This document shows positions 1 through 7,101 of a stretch of 15,612 bases of DNA, piece by piece. The stretch spans positions 1 through 15,612 of the forward strand of contig JAAEEW010000109.1 in the NCBI GenBank assembly GCA_013415595.1. Direction: 5' to 3'. Position numbers and translations under genes: made by a program. The notes beneath the pieces were generated by a model. That model worked only from the letters and a program-made list of their open reading frames with translations. It ran no database searches and was not told the DNA's origin. The DNA is from Methanosarcinales archaeon. Its GTDB lineage: Archaea > Halobacteriota > Methanosarcinia > Methanotrichales > Methanotrichaceae. Positions within the stretch are counted from its first letter, which is position 1. The number at the start of each line of letters is the position of its first letter.

Positions 1-593
1 GGTATGGCCAGCCGGCGGTAGAACTCGGCATAACGCTGCACCGCCACCTCCACCTGAGCGGCTGCTTCGTCCCAGGTGGCGTGGGCGGTGTGGGCCTCCT
101 TGAAGGAGGTGATCTCCCTCAGGCGGATCAGAGGCCGGGTGTGCTTGGTCTCGTAGCGGAAGGTGTTGATGATCTGGTACACCCGCAGGGGCAGATCGGC
201 ATGGCTCCTGATCCACAGCTTGAACATGGGATAGATGGCCGTCTCGCTGGTGGGCCTCAACGCCAGCTTGACCTCCAGTGGGGAAGTTCCTCCGTGAGTA
301 ACCCAGTAAACCTCGTCCTCGAAGCCCTTGATGTGCTCGGCTTCCTTCATGAACTCATGTTCCGGGATCAAAAGGGGAAACTGGGTCTCGTAGTGATCGG
401 GATCCAAAAGCTCTTTGATGATATTGTAAACGTTTCTGCGCAGGGCAAAGCCGAAGGGATACCATACGCACATGCCCTTCACTGGATAGCGGACGTCTAT
501 TATCTCCGCACTCTTGAGCAATTCGTGATACCATTCGCTAAAGTCGGATTTAGCAGGAAGTTTGGCCTCTTTGGAATCTTTGGACTCAGTCAT
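1..593 (-). CDS. proS: Prolyl-tRNA synthetase, archaeal type (N-terminal part; runs off the left edge)
   Basis: Cytoplasmic class II aminoacyl-tRNA synthetase that charges tRNA-Pro with proline. Only the first ~197 residues are in the window. Seen: an N-terminal segment with FSEWYHELL, the GMCVWYPFGFALRRN stretch typical of archaeal/eukaryotic-type ProS, FPLLIPEHEF, then LRPTSETAIYPMF, and the class II motif 2 region with FRYETKHTRPLIR followed by REITSFKEAHTAH. These match the archaeal ProS family residue for residue in style. The start is the ATG at 593-591, which overlaps the TGA of the upstream SpoIIM-like gene as ATGA, so translation is probably coupled and the two genes share a transcript. 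No promoter is visible between them. The C-terminal anticodon-binding and zinc-binding regions lie outside the window. Confidence 0.96.
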   Translation of the reverse strand, partial: MTESKDSKEAKLPAKSDFSEWYHELLKSAEIIDVRYPVKGMCVWYPFGFALRRNVYNIIKELLDPDHYETQFPLLIPEHEFMKEAEHIKGFEDEVYWVTHGGTSPLEVKLALRPTSETAIYPMFKLWIRSHADLPLRVYQIINTFRYETKHTRPLIRLREITSFKEAHTAHATWDEAAAQVEVAVQRYAEFYRRLAI

Positions 594-1174
594 ACCATCA
601 CCGATATGGCAAGGGGTGTGATAAATGTTTCAATCATGGCTGCCAGGAAAAGAAGAGGCGCTGCCCTCCACACCAGGAAATGAAGGGCCAGTCTCACCTC
701 TTCTTTCAGGTCTTCGTGCTTTCCCATCAGGGCGTTGAAGAAACGGTGACCCAGCCTAAATCCGATGGCGATGCATAGCAAAACGACGGGCAGCTCAATT
801 ATCCCGTGTGGAACCACCCCTGCCAGGAGGTAGCCAACGCTCTTTTGCGATAGCACCTGGTATGAGACCACTCCAATCAGTATCCCGTTTGACGTGGCCA
901 CCAGCAGCGGCACCAGGCCAAAGGCAATTCCGAGCAAGATGGATACGGCGCAGGCCAGGGTGTTCTTGAGGAATATCACCAGCAGAATCTGCCAGGGCTC
1001 CAGGCTCATGATCCATTTGAGCATCTCCATCTCCTTCAGCCAGGTGGCAGCAAACTGGGGGTCCTGGCTGGCGGCCGAATAGGCCAGGGCGGCCGATCCG
1101 AAGAAGACCAGGACTGAAGTTGCCACATAAGGGCCCAGGGACCCCAGGTAAGCCAGATCCTCTCTGATGGACAA
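590..1174 (-). CDS. SpoIIM/DUF95-family integral membrane protein
   Basis: 194-residue polytopic membrane protein of the stage II sporulation protein M (DUF95) family, which is widespread in archaea that do not sporulate and has no firm biochemical role there. Seen: hydrophobic segments at about residues 12-36, 60-85, 85-110, 113-142 and 168-192, and the family's PHGIIELP signature near residue 122. The reading frame has a TAA immediately before the TTG at 1174, and the first internal ATG is near residue 49, inside the protein, so TTG is the likely start. A purine-rich GGAGG lies about 15 nt upstream and GGGG nearer. It overlaps proS by 4 nt (ATGA), suggesting a bicistronic unit. No functional link between the two is obvious. 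Confidence 0.85.
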   Translation of the reverse strand: MSIREDLAYLGSLGPYVATSVLVFFGSAALAYSAASQDPQFAATWLKEMEMLKWIMSLEPWQILLVIFLKNTLACAVSILLGIAFGLVPLLVATSNGILIGVVSYQVLSQKSVGYLLAGVVPHGIIELPVVLLCIAIGFRLGHRFFNALMGKHEDLKEEVRLALHFLVWRAAPLLFLAAMIETFITPLAISVMV

Positions 1175-1203
1175 TTAAAACCCCACACTCCTCCACTCCA
1201 ATT

Positions 1204-1214
1204 CGATATTTAAG
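1204..1214 (-). promoter_or_regulatory. TATA-like box for the SpoIIM-proS unit
   Basis: On the minus strand this reads CTTAAATATCG, an archaeal box-A-like sequence about 35 nt upstream of the TTG start. A start site about 25 nt downstream would leave a leader of roughly 10 nt. Prediction from sequence alone. Confidence 0.4.
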
Positions 1215-1292
1215 GCTACCGCGATCGGATGCGCACCCATGATCAGGGCTTCAGCCCTTCAGGATGGGGTGAAGGACGATAGGCGGGGAGAC

Positions 1293-1365
1293 GGCTGAAT
1301 ATGGCGGCGAAGGGATCATGGCTGAATATGGCGGCGGAAGGATAATGGCTTAGAATGATGGCTGA
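1293..1365. repeat. 27-base direct tandem repeat, two full copies and a degenerate third
   Basis: Two adjacent 27-base units (1293-1319 and 1320-1346) both begin GGCTGAATATGGCGGCG and differ at three positions. A degenerate third copy beginning GGCTTAGAATG follows. The array lies in the spacer between the LysE gene's 3' end and the SpoIIM promoter. No gene is convincing in 1175-1380. Confidence 0.8.
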
Positions 1366-1380
1366 CAGGCTCAGGTCATT

Positions 1381-1989
1381 TCAAACTCTGGTCAGATAGT
1401 AGATCCCAAAGAGCATCAAGAAAGCGCCGCAGAGGCCCAGGACTCGTCTATAGCTCCTCTCGGACAGGACGTTCCTTCCCTGCTGCACGCTCCCGGCCAC
1501 CAGGGTGTACCATCCCAGGTCCGCGGCCCAGTGGCCGGCCATGAAGGCCGCCGCGAAGATGAGGCCGGCCCGAATGCTGTCCAGGATCAGGGCGCTGCCT
1601 ATGCTCAGCCACCAGATCCAGAAATAGGGATTGGCGGCGCTGGTCAGGACTCCCGCCAGATAGGGATTGGCCGTGCCGGAGGCCTCCGATCGGGAGATAG
1701 AGGCCCCAGCGCTGCCCTTGATGGTCAGGGCTCCAAAGGCCACCAGGGCAAGGCCGCCCACGAGGGCCACCGCACGGGAATAGCTCTCCGCGGCCAGGGC
1801 CACCCCCCTCAGGACCAGGAGGAAGACCACCACCTCCATGGCCATGTGGCCCAGGATGACCTTGGGCCCCATTATCCAGCCCCCTTTCAGGGAGGAGTTT
1901 ATGGTGGCCACCAGAGTGGGTCCGGGAGCCAGAGCCCCGGTCAGGCCTATGGTGAACGCTATGAAGAAAACCTCTATCAAACGGTACAT
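1381..1989 (-). CDS. LysE/RhtB-family transporter
   Basis: 202-residue inner-membrane exporter of the LysE/RhtB superfamily, whose characterised members export amino acids or related small molecules; the substrate here cannot be told. Seen: the N-terminal helix runs into the family signature GALAPGPTLVATI (residues ~18-30), then a glycine-rich GGWIMGPKVILGH segment. Further hydrophobic helices lie at about 50-95, 108-130, 140-165 and 182-200, with ANPYFWIWW in the fourth segment, as is usual for the family. Length matches the family norm of about 200. The start is the ATG at 1989-1987. A TATA box at 2014-2022 places the predicted start site within a few bases of this ATG, so the mRNA is probably leaderless. 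It is monocistronic, in a spacer between a tRNA gene and the SpoIIM-proS unit. Confidence 0.9.
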   Translation of the reverse strand: MYRLIEVFFIAFTIGLTGALAPGPTLVATINSSLKGGWIMGPKVILGHMAMEVVVFLLVLRGVALAAESYSRAVALVGGLALVAFGALTIKGSAGASISRSEASGTANPYLAGVLTSAANPYFWIWWLSIGSALILDSIRAGLIFAAAFMAGHWAADLGWYTLVAGSVQQGRNVLSERSYRRVLGLCGAFLMLFGIYYLTRV

Positions 1990-2013
1990 TCGGTGCCAAC
2001 TGGGGCCTTAACA

Positions 2014-2022
2014 CCTATAAAG
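2014..2022 (-). promoter_or_regulatory. TATA box for the LysE-family gene
   Basis: Minus strand CTTTATAGG centred 29 nt upstream of the ATG at 1989, implying a transcription start almost at the start codon (leaderless message). Predicted from spacing only. Confidence 0.5.
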
Positions 2023-2110
2023 ATGATGTTGGCAGCCAGTGCTCGCTTCCTGGAGCTGGAAATGGCCGTCCCGGAAAAACCAGATTATTGTTAAAAGATG
2101 CGCTTAGAAA

Positions 2111-2184
2111 TGGACAGGTCGGGATTCGAACCCGAGGCCTCTACCATGCCAAGGTAGCGATCTTCCAAGCTGATCTACCTGCCC
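2111..2184 (-). tRNA. tRNA-Ala (anticodon GGC)
   Basis: A 74-base minus-strand cloverleaf folds fully by eye. The acceptor is GGGCAGG with CCTGTCC plus discriminator A, including the G3-U70 wobble that identifies alanine tRNAs. The D stem is GATC/GATC with a GG-containing loop. The anticodon stem is CTACC/GGTAG enclosing TTGGCAT, so the anticodon is GGC, reading GCC. The variable loop has five bases, and the T stem TCGGG/CCCGA encloses TTCGAAT. No intron is present. CCA is not encoded: the genome continues TTT, as is common in archaea. Confidence 0.96.
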
Positions 2185-2210
2185 TACACGCGCTAGTAAG
2201 CTGATGGGTT

Positions 2211-2217
2211 TCATAAA
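2211..2217 (-). promoter_or_regulatory. Box A of the tRNA-Ala gene
   Basis: Minus strand TTTATGA lies about 30 nt upstream of the mature tRNA 5' end at 2184, the expected distance for an archaeal TBP site with a short 5' leader to be trimmed by RNase P. Confidence 0.5.
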
Positions 2218-2324
2218 CATGTCGGTTGGGCCCGACCGGGTATGCGGGGCGGGGAGAGGGTTGTGCGGTGGGCGCATAGAGCACTAAAAGCCTCTCCGGA
2301 TGCGGATTATTTCGCAATGGTCGC

Positions 2325-2909
2325 TCATGGCAGCTGCTCTTTGCCCCGCGAAAGGCCCGCCGATAACACCAGCTCCAGGCCCTTCTCTGTGCTCATGTCC
2401 ACGGGCAGGACTTTATCCTCCGGGACCATGACCAGCAATCCCTGGGTGGGATTCAGGGCAGTGGGGATGTAGACGTTGGATAGATCATAGCCTACCGTCT
2501 TTTCAGCTTCGGCCGGTGATTTGCTGGTCAGAAATCCAATCGAATAGACCCTGGGCACCAGCTCGATCAGCACCACCTTTCCCAGGTCCTTCTTGCCCGA
2601 GAAAAGGGTCTCGCTCATGTTCTTGATCACGGAATAAATGCTACGCGAGAAGGGTATCCTCAGCATCCAGCGGTCGGTGAGATCGGCCACCTTCTTTCCC
2701 ACAGCCAGGGAGACGAACATACCCAGAAGGATGAGCAAGCCCAGAGTCACGGCCACTCCCAGGCCGGGAACCTCCCGGCCCAGAGCCACGGCCACCACCG
2801 GCTGGCTGATGCCGTCTACTATCTGGACCACGATTATCAGGATGTAGGCCGTCAGAATCAGAGGCACGGCGGTGGCCACGCCGGTGATGAGATATTTTTT
2901 GAGGTCCAT
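2325..2909 (-). CDS. DUF502-family membrane protein
   Basis: 194-residue protein of the DUF502 family, found in bacteria, archaea and plants (the plant members are known as COV/LCV-like) and without an assigned biochemical activity. Seen: two membrane helices (about residues 8-30 and 50-72), with a glycine/proline-rich turn between them. Next come the conserved IPFSRSIYSVIKN segment (~85-97) and a soluble beta-rich C-terminal half containing VLIELVPR, IGFLT and VYIPTALNPTQGLLVMVP. Length is typical. The ATG at 2909 is preceded by GGAGG about 14-18 nt upstream and a TATA-like box at 2932-2939, so it is probably transcribed separately from the glycosyltransferase upstream, 169 nt away. The stop is TGA. 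Confidence 0.9.
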   Translation of the reverse strand: MDLKKYLITGVATAVPLILTAYILIIVVQIVDGISQPVVAVALGREVPGLGVAVTLGLLILLGMFVSLAVGKKVADLTDRWMLRIPFSRSIYSVIKNMSETLFSGKKDLGKVVLIELVPRVYSIGFLTSKSPAEAEKTVGYDLSNVYIPTALNPTQGLLVMVPEDKVLPVDMSTEKGLELVLSAGLSRGKEQLP

Positions 2910-2931
2910 GGACCTAAATGCCGTCCTCCGG

Positions 2932-2939
2932 CTATATGA
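2932..2939 (-). promoter_or_regulatory. TATA-like box for the DUF502 gene
   Basis: Minus strand TCATATAG about 27 nt upstream of the ATG at 2909; it predicts a very short leader or leaderless message. Confidence 0.4.
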
Positions 2940-3014
2940 ATCTAGATGAAAATTGGGATAATGCCCGGGTTATGGGGCCATTTTTTCAGCGGCGAAAAGA
3001 TCCTATCATCCGGA

Positions 3015-3086
3015 CCCTGTCTTACATCCCCTATCTTGCAATTCCTATCTTACAGCTCCTATCTTAACAACCTCTATCTTACAGCC
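3015..3086. repeat. Array of five imperfect 14-15 base repeats at the glycosyltransferase stop codon
   Basis: On the minus strand, five consecutive units share the core TGTAAGATAGG with variants (TGTTAAGATAGG, TGCAAGATAGG, TGTAAGACAGG). The first unit contains the TAA stop of the GT2 gene, and the rest fill the 3' spacer. Unit lengths alternate between 14 and 15 bases, so it cannot be a coding repeat. A further weak copy (GGATGATAGGATC) lies just beyond, near 3000. Confidence 0.75.
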
Positions 3087-3876
3087 CCTTCTTGATCTTC
3101 TCCAGGTAGGTGTGAACCGACTCCACCGCCGTCCTGATGGAATCCAGAGACGGCCCCTGGCTATGGATCAGGGATTTTAGGGTCATCTCTTCAGGCTTGG
3201 GATAGTTGAGAAGCTTCTCGTGGTCTCTGGTGACCATGTAATGATAATGGCCGTAGGCCACGGTTATGGCGTAGGTCAGAAGCCTGTCTGCGCGCCGGGA
3301 GGAGGTGAAGACCATCTGCTCAGGATCGTAGACCGAATGGGCCCCGATCCGCATCAGCCTGACCGATAGATCGTAATCGTCCAGCAGGGATATGTCCCGA
3401 TGTCCCCCTATCTTCTGGTAGACCTCCCTTCTCACGGCCATGTTGGAGCCGATGATGTAGTAGAAGCTCAGGGCGTGAAAGACCCTGTAAAGGTCTCTCC
3501 ACTTCTGGAGAAGCTCCGCCCGGAGGTCGGCGTCCACGTAGATCACCGGCCCGGTGCTGGCGTCGTGGTCGGCCAGATTGGCCTCGATCCTCTCCAGCCA
3601 GGCATGGGGGACGATGGTGTCCGCATCGGTGAAGGCCAGGATATCTCCCCGGGCGGCGTCTGCCCCGTCCCTTCTGGATCCGCCTATCCCCTTGCTGGAC
3701 TGGGCGATGACCCGGTCTGCGTACCTCCTGGCGATATCCGGCGTGCCGTCCTGCGAATCGCCATCTACTACTATTATCTCGTAGCCGTCCCGGCCGACGC
3801 TCTGGTTGGCGATGGACTGCAGGCAGCTGCCAATGGTGGCTGCCTCATTCAGCGATGGCACGATGACGGATATCAT
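3079..3876 (-). CDS. Family 2 (GT-A fold) glycosyltransferase
   Basis: 265-residue inverting glycosyltransferase of the GT2 type, expected to transfer a sugar from a nucleotide- or dolichyl-activated donor to a lipid or glycan acceptor at the inner face of the membrane. Seen: the N-terminal strand and loop ISVIVPSLNEAATIG, the nucleotide-binding VVDGDSQDGT (residues ~36-45), the metal-binding DAD in FTDADTIVP (~82-90), and a DDYDLSVRLMR motif (~166-176) where the family usually has an ED pair. There is no clear transmembrane helix; the C-terminal third is charged. The ATG at 3876 lies inside the 3' end of the UbiA-like gene, with a 32-nt overlap, so expression is probably coupled to it. The array at 3015-3086 starts at its stop codon. 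Donor and acceptor cannot be told from sequence. Confidence 0.9.
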   Translation of the reverse strand: MISVIVPSLNEAATIGSCLQSIANQSVGRDGYEIIVVDGDSQDGTPDIARRYADRVIAQSSKGIGGSRRDGADAARGDILAFTDADTIVPHAWLERIEANLADHDASTGPVIYVDADLRAELLQKWRDLYRVFHALSFYYIIGSNMAVRREVYQKIGGHRDISLLDDYDLSVRLMRIGAHSVYDPEQMVFTSSRRADRLLTYAITVAYGHYHYMVTRDHEKLLNYPKPEEMTLKSLIHSQGPSLDSIRTAVESVHTYLEKIKKGL

Positions 3877-4642
3877 AGAACACCTCTCTGCAGGAGTATG
3901 CAGGATAGGCCAGGAGGTACCATCCCACCCCGGCCACCAGCCAGCCTGGAACCTGATAGAAGGTGGAGACTGCCAGCAATATAAGCAGCGATAGTCCGGT
4001 GAGCAGGCACTGCAAGATCAGGCCGTACATCCTGCCAATGACCGTAACCGTGGTGCGGGTGAAGCCCCGGTCCAGGTCGTAATCCACCAGTTGATGGGCC
4101 ACCAGGGCTTCACAGCCGATCAAGAAGGCCAGGGCGGCGGCTGCATAAATGCTCCAGCCGGCGGATATCTCGCTGCTGCAGAAGACGAATCACGCCAGCA
4201 GAGGCAGAAATCCGAACATCAGGCCGTGGGTCAGCACGTCCAGGCCCACCCTCTCCTTGAGCCTGATGGGGCTGGCCGAGTAGGCGGTGAAGAGCAGGAG
4301 GTTGAGGACGACCAGGGCTGTTCCGGCGAGGCTGGTCTCGACGGAGAGGAGCAGGGCCAGTCCGACGAGCAGGAATATCAGAACGATCACGCCTCGCTCG
4401 CTGGCTCCCCCGTTGGCCATGGGATTTTTCCTCTGGCCCATCTTCCTGGAGTGAAGCCTGTCGATCTCCACGTCGAAGTAGTTGTTAACCACGAAGGCGT
4501 AGCCGATCAGGAAAAAGTATATTATTAATATCACCGGCATGCGACCTGCGTTCTCCCCGGCCAGCAGTGCGCCTGCCAGGGGGACCAGGGTGTAGAACCG
4601 GATCCAGTCCCCTATACGAAGCATCCTTAGATAATCCATCAT
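3845..4642 (-). pseudogene. UbiA-family prenyltransferase interrupted by one in-frame TGA
   Basis: A single reading frame of 266 codons encodes an integral-membrane UbiA-family prenyltransferase; in archaea such enzymes move geranylgeranyl groups onto lipid or quinone precursors. Seen: both Asp-rich motifs are intact, NNYFDVEID (residues 53-61) and VDYDLDRGF (~186-194, with D187, D189 and D191), and hydrophobic helices lie between and around them. Codon 151 (4192-4190) is TGA within GFLPLLA-stop-FVFCSS; the frame is the same on both sides, so one base change (TGG or CGA to TGA) would explain it. Total length fits the family. TGA ends neighbouring genes, so recoding is not general here. It may be a recent pseudogene, a sequencing error or a read-through gene. 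The start is the first of two ATGs at 4642, 99 nt after the radical SAM gene. Digeranylgeranylglyceryl-phosphate synthase is possible but not shown. Confidence 0.85.
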
Positions 4643-4741
4643 GATATTCTCGTCCTATCAATCGCTGAGCAACTCGGTCTCCCTGGCTCTGGTCGCTTGA
4701 GCAGCATTCGGGTGGCTGCAGCTCCCCCGAATGCGGGCCTC

Positions 4742-6214
4742 CTAGCTGGAGAACCTGGCCTCAACTGCCTGCCGATGCAAGACGTTGTAGGAGCAGAAGG
4801 GAATGATCCTTCCGTCCGGCGTAGCGTAATGTATTCCGCACCTCTGCACCCTCTCCAGGTCTATGTTGTACAGATCCTGGAAGTGCATAATCCCCAGGAA
4901 CAGGGTCCGGTTATGGAACTCCCTCAACGAATCCTTGGTCCCATCCCTGAGCACCTTCATGAGCATCCTGGCCGGTTTCAGGTCATCAGGGGACTGGTCG
5001 TCCTCTATGAACCGGGGGAGCTCCTTTAGCAGCATGGCCTGCATCCTGATGCGGCTCAGGCTGGAGCCTTTGAACTCCGTTACCTCCTGACGTATCTGCC
5101 TTAGAAGTCCCTCCACATCTATGAACCTTGTGATGGGCATAAGCCTGCCGTTGTTGCTGAACAGGTAGGTGGCCGCGCCGCAGCAGGGATGAACGGTAAA
5201 GGAGGGCTCCTGGGCCCCTCTCACCGCCTCTATGAACCGGGTGATGGGGGCCACGAAGGGAATGGGAAAGAAGTCCATGGCGGTGATCTGGCCGAAGGTT
5301 TGCTCTTCCAGGAGCTTTAAGACGTCGGGAATGGTGATTCTCCTGCTCAGCCTCTCCGATTGCTCGATCCTGCCGGAGAAGGAGATCGGCTGCAGGTTGA
5401 CTCCCCGGACCACGTCCAGGTTCTGGGCGGCGAATCGGACGATATCCCCCAGCTGGCCGTCGTTGACCCCCCTGATGACGGTTGGGACCAGGACTATGCT
5501 CTTCATTCCTGCCCGGCGGCTGTTCTCGATGGCTTTTAGCTTTATCTGGACCATGCTCCGTCCCCGGGCTGCCTGATAGGTCTCATCGGTCAGGCCGTCA
5601 AACTGCATGTAGACCGTGTTCAGCCCGGCTTTCCTGAGATTCTGGCAGAGGTCCAGGGAGCTTGCCAGCATAAGACCGTTGGTGGCCAGCTGAATCTGGG
5701 AGAATCCCATCTCTCTTGCCATGCTGATAATTTGGGCCAGGTCCTCGCGGAGGGTCGGCTCGCCCCCGGAGAACTGCACCGCAGGGCAGGGATTCGACCT
5801 CTCGCTGCGCAGGTTTTGCATCATCTCCCCGATCTGCTGCACGCTGGGCTCATAGAGGCGGCCGGAATTCTTGCTGTCGGCAAAGCAGATGGGACAATTC
5901 AGGTTACAGCGATTGGTGAGATCGATTATGGCCAGAAGGGTTCCGGTGAGGTGCCTGGAGCAGATTCCGCAGTCCATGGGGCAGCTCATGCCGGCTGTGT
6001 AAGGATTTTCCAGGCCTTCTCCATCTTCCCTGTATTTCTCGAACTTCTCATAGAGCCTGACATCGGACCAGTAGACATCCTGGAATTCGCCATGATCCGG
6101 GCAATTCTTCCGGATCATGACCGCGCCATTCTCCTGAAAGATGCGGGCATCAACTGCCCGCAGGCAGATGGGGCAGAGAGATGGTACGTCTTTGTCTATC
6201 GAGGTCGATGCCAT
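4742..6214 (-). CDS. tes: Tes-like radical SAM enzyme (tetraether lipid synthase family)
   Basis: 490-residue radical SAM protein of the MJ0619/MA_1486 type. Characterised members couple phytanyl chain ends of archaeol lipids to make macrocyclic archaeol and tetraether (GDGT) lipids, using several iron-sulfur clusters. Seen: an N-terminal rubredoxin-like CPIC (residues 14-17) with NCPDHGEF (C38), then CPMDCGIC (78-85), then the radical SAM CX3CX2C as CNLNCPIC (103-110). SGGEPTLRED follows near residue 152, and CCGAATYLF lies in the C-terminal half. Length agrees with the family's roughly 500. An upstream GTG at 6259 would add 15 residues, but the TATA box at 6274-6282 predicts a start site near 6253. 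That puts the GTG outside the message, so I chose the ATG at 6214. It heads the same-strand series with UbiA and GT2. An older proposal for this family was methanopterin-precursor methylation. Confidence 0.85.
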   Translation of the reverse strand: MASTSIDKDVPSLCPICLRAVDARIFQENGAVMIRKNCPDHGEFQDVYWSDVRLYEKFEKYREDGEGLENPYTAGMSCPMDCGICSRHLTGTLLAIIDLTNRCNLNCPICFADSKNSGRLYEPSVQQIGEMMQNLRSERSNPCPAVQFSGGEPTLREDLAQIISMAREMGFSQIQLATNGLMLASSLDLCQNLRKAGLNTVYMQFDGLTDETYQAARGRSMVQIKLKAIENSRRAGMKSIVLVPTVIRGVNDGQLGDIVRFAAQNLDVVRGVNLQPISFSGRIEQSERLSRRITIPDVLKLLEEQTFGQITAMDFFPIPFVAPITRFIEAVRGAQEPSFTVHPCCGAATYLFSNNGRLMPITRFIDVEGLLRQIRQEVTEFKGSSLSRIRMQAMLLKELPRFIEDDQSPDDLKPARMLMKVLRDGTKDSLREFHNRTLFLGIMHFQDLYNIDLERVQRCGIHYATPDGRIIPFCSYNVLHRQAVEARFSS

Positions 6215-6273
6215 AATCGGATATGGTAGCCAGAAAAATGTAAAAAGGTTATGGTGCACCCCGGTCGAGAGTG

Positions 6274-6282
6274 CTTTTATAT
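6274..6282 (-). promoter_or_regulatory. TATA box for the Tes-like gene cluster
   Basis: Minus strand ATATAAAAG, a near-ideal archaeal TATA box. The implied start site near 6253 gives a leader of about 40 nt to the ATG at 6214 and argues against the upstream GTG at 6259. It probably drives tes, UbiA and GT2 together. Confidence 0.65.
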
Positions 6283-6556
6283 CCCATAACCACCGGCAGG
6301 CAGGGCAACATTGCTCAAAGATTTTAATGAATATGAATTTAATTAATTAAGACTGAGTTAACCGGGGGCCCGGATATGCTGCCAGCAGTCCTTCAAAAAA
6401 AGGCGCCTCAAGCCACAGGGGACTGTCGCTGCTGATTTTATCGGCGCTCATCATCTCCAGAAAAGGGCCCAATCCAGGCGGAACTGGGCGCAGCCAATCC
6501 ATTACAGACAGAAAATACATATTGTTGTACCAAAAGATCTATATGCAACATGTAAG
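6283..6556. other. Intergenic region between divergent tes and zinc-ribbon genes
   Basis: About 270 bases between two divergent promoters. An AT-rich stretch (6322-6352, with ATTTAATTAATTAAG) is followed by the GC-rich CCGGGGGCCCGG (6361-6372) and an A-run (6395-6401). No coding frame has recognisable content, and no RNA gene is recognised. It may hold operator sites shared by the two directions. Confidence 0.5.
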
Positions 6557-6566
6557 AATATAAAAA
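6557..6566 (+). promoter_or_regulatory. TATA-like box for the first zinc-ribbon gene
   Basis: AATATAAAAA lies about 20 nt upstream of the ATG at 6582; a second candidate, CTATATG, is at 6539-6545. The more distal box would leave room for the AAGGTG ribosome-binding site at 6568-6573 within the leader, so it may be the one used. Confidence 0.45.
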
Positions 6567-6581
6567 CAAGGTGTTGAAAAA

Positions 6582-6944
6582 ATGTTCCGGAAGAGGTATA
6601 TATGCGGATGCTGCGGAGCAGAGATTGACATTAAAAAAACCCGGAAGGCTGAGATCTCCAAGGGGTGGGTGGAATGTCTCGCTCCGGAGGGGAGAAGCTG
6701 GAAGGTGCCTGCGGGAAAGAAGGAGCTGACCGATGGTACTGTGATGTATATCGATACCTATAACAATCTCCACAAGAGAGAAGAGTTCATGGAGCTCTTC
6801 GGGGTGGACCCGGAGAAGGCCTTCAGCTTCATGAGGGGACATATCAGGGTCAGGAGGGTCAAGAAGGAAAGCCAGCCCGCGATTTCTGCCGCCAGGTACG
6901 AATTCCGGTCTGATTTGCCCCAGCTGCCCGACCCGGAAAAATAA
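6582..6944 (+). CDS. Small zinc-ribbon-like protein, paralogue A
   Basis: 120 residues, family not recognised. Seen: an N-terminal ICGCCG with C8 and C11 spaced as a CxxC knuckle, a third cysteine in GWVECLAPEG (C32), then WKVPAGK (~40-46), a VMYID strand, and FGVDPEKAFSFMRG (~73-86). The C-terminus is basic (RVRRVKKES) and ends in a polar tail. The same succession of motifs appears in the neighbouring 7102-7479 product, so the two are tandem duplicates, 157 nt apart and each with its own promoter. Three cysteines suggest a metal site completed by another residue or by dimerisation. AAGGTG 9 nt upstream supports the ATG. A role in nucleic-acid or protein binding is possible but only inferred. 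It is transcribed away from tes. Confidence 0.8.
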   Translation: MFRKRYICGCCGAEIDIKKTRKAEISKGWVECLAPEGRSWKVPAGKKELTDGTVMYIDTYNNLHKREEFMELFGVDPEKAFSFMRGHIRVRRVKKESQPAISAARYEFRSDLPQLPDPEK

Positions 6945-7047
6945 GTGGGGGGCACTGGGGCAGCAGACTTCCTGGAGATGAGACTTAAAGCCTGTAAGAG
7001 GTCTTGAAGAGCAGGAAATAGCAATAATGTATTTTTATCAAGCAAAA

Positions 7048-7058
7048 GTTATATATAC
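7048..7058 (+). promoter_or_regulatory. TATA box for the second zinc-ribbon gene
   Basis: GTTATATATAC, a strong archaeal TATA box. The predicted start near 7078 gives a leader of about 24 nt that contains the GGAAGGGG ribosome-binding site at 7089-7096. Confidence 0.6.
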
Positions 7059-7101
7059 TTTGCTGGATTTACGATAATAATAAATTTAGGAAGGGGTATA
7101 T

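Noticed and set aside
3015..3086. CRISPR array
   Set aside because: The repeats are 14-15 bases with no unique spacers between them; no CRISPR-associated gene is in the window.
4190..4192. Selenocysteine reading of the UbiA TGA
   Set aside because: No selenocysteine insertion element could be identified by eye, the position is a hydrophobic membrane segment rather than an active site, and selenoproteins in archaea are known mainly from Methanococcales and Methanopyrus.
6215..6259. Upstream GTG start for the Tes-like enzyme, adding 15 residues
   Set aside because: The TATA box at 6274-6282 predicts transcription starting at about 6253, after the GTG, and the extra residues do not resemble the family N-terminus.
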